A DNA stretch of 64,000 bases from contig NZ_QBKP01000006.1 in the NCBI RefSeq assembly GCF_003054195.1, positions 62,001 through 126,000 of the forward strand. The letters run 5' to 3'. The position numbers and the translations under genes are program-made. Source of the stretch: Gemmobacter caeni. Lineage in GTDB: Bacteria > Pseudomonadota > Alphaproteobacteria > Rhodobacterales > Rhodobacteraceae. The notes under the pieces were generated by a model. The model searched no databases, had not been told where the DNA came from, and saw nothing but the letters and a program-made list of their open reading frames with translations. The stretch's first letter is position 1, and each line of letters starts with the position of its first letter. Shown here piece after piece: positions 60,655 through 64,000 of this stretch.

Positions 60655-61028
60655 ACGAGTCGCCCCTCCTTGAGCCATTTCCTGACCGACTGGTCGGTAA
60701 CGCGCAACTGTCGCGCGATATTGGCGGCGGACTGCCCCTTCCAAGACAGATAGGCGGCCAGCCATCGCTTCGCGAGAGGCACACGCCTCTGCAACCGATG
60801 GGCATTTGCCCCAAGCATCCGCGCCTTTTCGGGGCCGACCAGCGCTTCAAGCTGGGAGCGGCCCTTGGGATCAACCGAAAGGGCCAGTTTGGCGCCACCG
60901 AAAGTCAACAGGAACTCGACGGCGAGGTCTATTCCAGAATATTGACATAGGGTGCGACCTGCGCGGTGGGGCGCGGCGAAGGGGGACCAAGCGGGTTCAT
61001 CTGTCACTCTTCCGGTGGGGGATAGCAT
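60651..61028 (-). CDS. Mor-like phage regulatory protein
   Basis: 125 residues; the start at ATG 61028 is uncertain because no good ribosome site is seen and a GTG lies 21 bases inside. The C-terminal 80 residues (DPKGRSQLEALVGPEKARMLGANAHRLQRRVPLAKRWLAAYLSWKGQSAANIARQLRVTDQSVRKWL) show a helix-turn-helix. They resemble the Mor/C-type and related small regulators of Mu-like phages. No other late-regulator gene is visible. It follows three hairpins. Confidence 0.65.
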   Translation of the reverse strand: MLSPTGRVTDEPAWSPFAAPHRAGRTLCQYSGIDLAVEFLLTFGGAKLALSVDPKGRSQLEALVGPEKARMLGANAHRLQRRVPLAKRWLAAYLSWKGQSAANIARQLRVTDQSVRKWLKEGRLV

Positions 61029-61030
61029 CC

Positions 61031-61123
61031 CTCTGGCCGGGATACATTCCGGCCAGAGGAGAGGCCGTGCGGGCCGTCATCCGCACGGCTTCCGATACGG
61101 TCCCTGCACGGCCCGTATCGGAA
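61031..61123. promoter_or_regulatory. Three consecutive perfect hairpins downstream of the protease gene
   Basis: In plus-strand order: stem 1 CTCTGGCCGG / CCGGCCAGAG (61031-61040, 61049-61058, loop 8), stem 2 GCCGTGCGG / CCGCACGGC (61064-61072, 61081-61089, loop 8), stem 3 TTCCGATACGG / CCGTATCGGAA (61090-61100, 61113-61123, loop 12). All three are perfect and nearly touching. Stem 3 ends 4 bases from the protease stop and may act as a terminator. Confidence 0.8.
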
Positions 61124-61127
61124 TGGC

Positions 61128-62024
61128 TCAGTCCGCGAGCGATCCGGGCTTGAGGCCGAGTTGCGCGCAGATTGCCGCTTCTTCGCCGATCACGGCGCTG
61201 CCCCGCGGCGTGATTTCGATATGCGGGATGGGGCGTGTCAGATGCGCCCAAGGTGCGGGCGATTTGGCAAGGAAGGTGTCGAAGCTCGCCGGGTCTTCCA
61301 TGCAGAGCGCCGTGGCCCATTCTCGCATGGCCGGGGTGATATAGCCCTCTCTGAAGGCCCACTCCACCTTCCGCGAGGCCTCCTCTTCGCGCATTGTGGC
61401 AATCCGGCCATTCCGGTCCGCAAGCAGATCCTGCACCGCCCCGATGGGAACGAAACGGGCGGGGTTCGGGCGGTCGGAATTCAGGCGCTTCGGGGCCTTA
61501 ACCTTGCCCGAGGTCAGCGCGGCCAAAAGCGTGGTCAGAATCGCCGCCGCATCGCTTTCAGGGGACATCCCCAGTGCCTCGGCCAGCTTGGGCAGAAGTT
61601 CTGCAGGCGCTTCCTTTGCGGAGCTCTTCGGCGCTGTGTCATTCTTGTCGGGGGCAGCCATATCGAGTTCCTCACTCGCAAATGCTGTCAGGTAGAGATT
61701 GGGGTTGTGAACAAGGCCAGCCCCCTTGAGTCGAGAAACCTGCCTTGTGAGCCGGTTGAACAGAAAGGACGGGCTGAGATAGCGGTATTCGCGCCGCGCG
61801 ATCATCTCGCGCGCCGTGGCCGTCCATTCGACACGCCCCCAGAGGCCACTTTCCTCCGCCCGCAACTCCTTGATCCATCCCGCAGCCGGAACAGGGCCAT
61901 TCGTGACCGGCCGGTCGTTCTGATGTTCGTAGTCGATGGGCAGATCGACGCCCCGCGACTGGAAATCACGCATCAGCGCTTGCGGGTCGGGCAGTTCGAA
62001 CTGGCGGCCGTCACGGGTCATCAT
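61128..62024 (-). CDS. Mu gpI-like prophage protease, N-terminus lost
   Basis: 298 residues from ATG 62024, overlapping the transposase stop. Mu gpI-type text: TRDGRQFELPDPQALMRDFQSRGVDLPIDYEHQNDRPVTNGPVPAAGWIKEL, then GLWGRVEWTATAREMIARREYRYLSPSFLFNRLTRQVSRLKGAGLVHNPNLYLTAFASEE, the conserved protease core. The usual N-terminal xxWVHLxPAG segment is present but lies upstream of the first ATG in the same frame (GEWVHLFPAGRM), without a start of its own. The gene therefore looks fused to the transposase gene by a deletion. The C-terminal half is the scaffold-like part. Confidence 0.8.
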   Translation of the reverse strand: MMTRDGRQFELPDPQALMRDFQSRGVDLPIDYEHQNDRPVTNGPVPAAGWIKELRAEESGLWGRVEWTATAREMIARREYRYLSPSFLFNRLTRQVSRLKGAGLVHNPNLYLTAFASEELDMAAPDKNDTAPKSSAKEAPAELLPKLAEALGMSPESDAAAILTTLLAALTSGKVKAPKRLNSDRPNPARFVPIGAVQDLLADRNGRIATMREEEASRKVEWAFREGYITPAMREWATALCMEDPASFDTFLAKSPAPWAHLTRPIPHIEITPRGSAVIGEEAAICAQLGLKPGSLAD

Positions 62025-63250
62025 GCGGCCAGCCGGGAAGAGGTGAACCCATTCACCGCAAGGGCAACGGCCAGGGCTACCGGCTGCACCGATTTGCCCG
62101 GCGTGGCCCCCGGCGCATGGCCTGCATGGGCGCCCAGAAACTCTGGCCGGTCGTCGATCACGCGGGAAAGAGTGGCAAAAGTGCGCTCTGCGATCTTGGC
62201 TTTCGCGTTCTTCGGGATTGCGAACTTTGTCTCGATACCAAGGTGATAGCAGACGCCAAGCGGCTTTACGCCCGGCTTCGCAGCACCTTTGCCGCGCCAT
62301 TTGAAATCCGCGCCGCCCGCGACCAGATGCCCGGCAAAGGCCGAACCGTTGTCAGTATACAGCCTGTCAAAGATGCTGTGTTCACGGCAAACGTTGCGGA
62401 TCAACCTCGCCGTCGCCACCGCGTTTTCGGATGCGGCCAACTCATAGCCAAGCACATAGTTCGACGCCACGTCGATCAAGGCCAGCATCACCGGCCGGAC
62501 CGGCTTGCCATCCCCGAAATCCACCCAGAAATCTTGCGTCCGGCCATCCAGAGAAACCCATTCCAGTGACCGTATCGTCGTCTTGTCGCGCCGGATCGGC
62601 TGGGCCAGACGCTTGATAGCCTCTTCGGTGCCATGACGCGCGGCCAGCTTTTCGGCCTCGGGCATGGCATCCCAGCGCCGCCAGACCGTGATATACTTCG
62701 GCCATGCCCAACCGCGCCTTGCTGCCACGTCGCGCACATCGCGCCATGCCTGCTTGAGCGGAAAATGCGGCCCGGCATCCCGGATCGTCGTCAGGAAATA
62801 CGCCCAAGCCTCGGCCGAAAATTCGGCGGGCGGTTTGCCCATGCGGCTATGAGACGGAAGCAGCGCAGGCGCGAAATTCACCGGATCGACCCCGGCAACA
62901 GTGCGCAAGATGCGTCGCAGTGTCATCTTGTCGGTCCCATCCACACCGAATTTGGCACGCGCCTGATCGGCCAGTTCCGAGGTCAGGCCCCGCCCTTCGG
63001 ACGCCCCGCCAGCAGTCAGATACCGGGCAATCTCGGCCTTGCGCAGCGCCGTTGCCTGCATCACAGGCGTTACCGCAGCAAAACGATCATGGGCCGCGTC
63101 GTCATATTCCCCGGCAGGCAGGCCCGCCGCTTCGATTTGGCGAGCCTCCCATGAGCGGCGCTCGGGCTCTGGAAGATGCAGAATGTTCACAAGCTCTGGC
63201 TTGCGGCCATCCGACTCGCGAATCGTAGTCGGAACATTCAATTTGCTCAT
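62021..63250 (-). pseudogene. Mu-type transposase (MuA), truncated after the DDE catalytic region
   Basis: 409 residues from ATG 63250, against about 660 in MuA. The catalytic set is kept: Asp235 in WVSLDGRTQDFWVDFG, Asp300 in YTDNGSAFAG and Glu355 in AKIAERTFATLSRV. Spacings of 65 and 55 agree with MuA (67 and 56). Only 54 residues follow the Glu where MuA has about 270, so the beta-barrel and domain III are gone. The final part (VALAVALAV...) looks like the start of the protease gene read in this frame. The usual N-terminal winged helix is also shortened. Probably non-functional. Confidence 0.8.
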
Positions 63251-63379
63251 CCATCGGGATGCGGCGCTTCGGTCCTGCGGAATTCTACCTAGTCCAAGAA
63301 TGCTGACGATTCCGACAACCGGACCAACGCTTGCGGGAGCGATTAATGAGGAGCGATCAGGGTTGGCTGACCTTATCAT

Positions 63380-63589
63380 TCACGCGGCACCCCCCGTGAA
63401 CCGGGCTTTGATCGGACGAGCCTTCAGACCGAGATCGACAGCGATTCGATGACTGACTCCATGGCGGCAAGCAAGCTGTCCTTGCAAAACAGCGTAGACA
63501 GTGCGGGGCTTGTAGCCCCGGCTTTCCGCCCATGCTCTGATCGAAATGCCCTCAGCGATGAACTGTTTGCGGACAACCTCAATATCCAT
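63380..63589 (-). CDS. Ner-like phage DNA-binding protein
   Basis: 69 residues from ATG 63589; an ATG 33 bases earlier is possible. The pattern IRAWAESRGYKPRTVYAVLQGQLACRHGVSHRIAVDLGLKA matches the Ner/Nlp-type winged regulators of Mu-like phages, where Ner sits between the repressor and A gene and shuts down early transcription. The position and divergence from a repressor agree. It is followed by the transposase gene after about 130 bases. Confidence 0.75.
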   Translation of the reverse strand: MDIEVVRKQFIAEGISIRAWAESRGYKPRTVYAVLQGQLACRHGVSHRIAVDLGLKARPIKARFTGGAA

Positions 63590-63644
63590 GAGGATCTGAT
63601 GGCATTCAGATCTCTGTCCCATGGGCGCATCCTGTGTTACACGT

Positions 63645-63684
63645 TAGCGAAACACTGATAGAGGTATGTCACGATAGCGAAACA
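63645..63684. promoter_or_regulatory. Repeated phage operator between repressor and Ner-like gene
   Basis: TAGCGAAACA occurs twice, at 63645-63654 and 63675-63684, exactly 30 bases apart (three helix turns), in the gap between the two divergent phage genes. The second copy abuts the repressor start. Such spaced sites are expected for cooperative repressor or Ner binding. Confidence 0.65.
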
Positions 63685-64000
63685 ATGAGAGCTATCGGTG
63701 AGCGCCTGCGAGAGGTCCGAGGTGAGCGGACCCTCGCTGAATTCACACAACGCCTTGGCCTCGCCCGGACAACGTGGTCCAACTACGAAGCGGGCCGTCG
63801 TCTTCCCAGCCATGAGGTCATGCAACTCCTGGAACGGGTCGAAGACGTGCCTCCCGACCGCATCCTGCCTTCCGCAGAACTCACCCGGACCGTTCTCTCC
63901 AGAGGAAGCGATGACTGGTGGAGCTACATCCCTGTGTTGTGGCTTTTCTCAAGACTTAAGGGCGCGCGCCCTTTTGCCTCTGATTCCGATGAACTGACAT
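63685..64000 (+). CDS. Phage repressor, XRE-type, cut by the window end
   Basis: A frame starting at ATG 63685 that runs open to the window edge (105 codons). The helix-turn-helix is clear: IGERLREVRGERTLAEFTQRLGLARTTWSNYEAGRRLP, followed by SHEVMQLLERVEDVPPDRILPS. A hydrophobic piece WWSYIPVLWLFSRL comes after residue 75. It is divergent from the Ner-like and transposase genes, as the c repressor is in Mu. The C-terminus lies outside the window. Confidence 0.75.
   Translation, partial: MRAIGERLREVRGERTLAEFTQRLGLARTTWSNYEAGRRLPSHEVMQLLERVEDVPPDRILPSAELTRTVLSRGSDDWWSYIPVLWLFSRLKGARPFASDSDELT

Larger units (their letters stand above)
60339..64000 (-). mobile_element. Mu-like prophage remnant, continues past the window
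   Basis: The right half of the region carries a divergent repressor, a Ner-like gene, a MuA-type transposase and a gpI-type protease, followed by two small phage-type genes. The left limit is not certain. TGTTGTATTTCC at 60339 is offered only because Mu-like ends start with TG and two CTGATAC repeats follow. Everything between the transposase catalytic domain and the protease is missing, so the element is defective. Confidence 0.75.

Noticed and set aside
1-64000. CRISPR array
   Set aside because: No run of three or more spaced identical repeats and no cas gene was seen.

Overview
The window reads as chromosomal DNA of a GC-rich alphaproteobacterium of the Rhodobacteraceae (Paracoccus/Rhodobacter-like). 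The call rests on family content (DUF2927, DUF3572, DUF4153, UPF0262, an H-NOX/diguanylate cyclase pair) and on the gene order hisD - UPF0262 - small phosphatase ... infA - maf - RNase E/G - yacG - tRNA-Phe. No sequence search was run; every assignment comes from reading motifs, starts and gene junctions.

Region 1 (1-34.2 kb) is mostly core genome. It holds an SPFH protein paired with a zinc-ribbon membrane protein, purC, a PfkB kinase, dtd, an acyl-CoA synthetase, a Kbp-like BON/LysM protein and an ABC exporter. A four-gene operon (HAD, alpha/beta hydrolase, Thr/Ser dehydratase, lactonase-type hydrolase) follows, then an enolase-superfamily enzyme. Next come an H-NOX-like protein translationally coupled to a GGDEF protein, a DUF4153 membrane protein, an MttB-family methyltransferase, a PleD-like cyclase, an ECF sigma / membrane protein / Spy-like operon with an EF-hand protein, a desaturase divergent from an XRE regulator, two lipoproteins, an aldo-keto reductase, an MFS transporter, an SDR and metG.

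Region 2 (34.4-47.6 kb) is a catabolic block. A GntR gene diverges from a roughly 10 kb minus-strand operon of tightly overlapping genes: TRAP transporter (dctQ, dctM, dctP), 3-hydroxyacyl-CoA-dehydrogenase-like protein, two paired extradiol-dioxygenase-like VOC proteins, a class II aldolase-like protein, a hydroxymuconic-semialdehyde-dehydrogenase-like ALDH, an HpaH-like hydratase, an HpaI-like aldolase, an SDR and TetR. A LigM/GcvT-type tetrahydrofolate-dependent demethylase lies just downstream. The set looks like uptake plus meta-cleavage of an unidentified aromatic acid. Two of its enzymes, one VOC protein and the class II aldolase-like protein, have lost all their metal ligands, which I regard as the most interesting signal in the window.

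Region 3 (47.6-52.2 kb) is a decayed mobile zone next to the 3' end of tRNA-Phe. It contains an IS1182-like element with a frameshifted transposase, an intact IS5-like element, an orphan secreted protein and gene-poor DNA.

Region 4 (52.3-60.25 kb) is the conserved yacG-to-hisD block, apparently split by nitrilase, GNAT, NTF2-like, small secreted protein and LysR genes.

Region 5 (60.3 kb to the window end) is a Mu-like prophage remnant. Its repressor and Ner-like genes are divergent over repeated operators. The transposase gene breaks off just after the DDE residues and runs straight into the protease (gpI) gene, implying a large internal deletion. Three consecutive perfect hairpins follow the protease gene.
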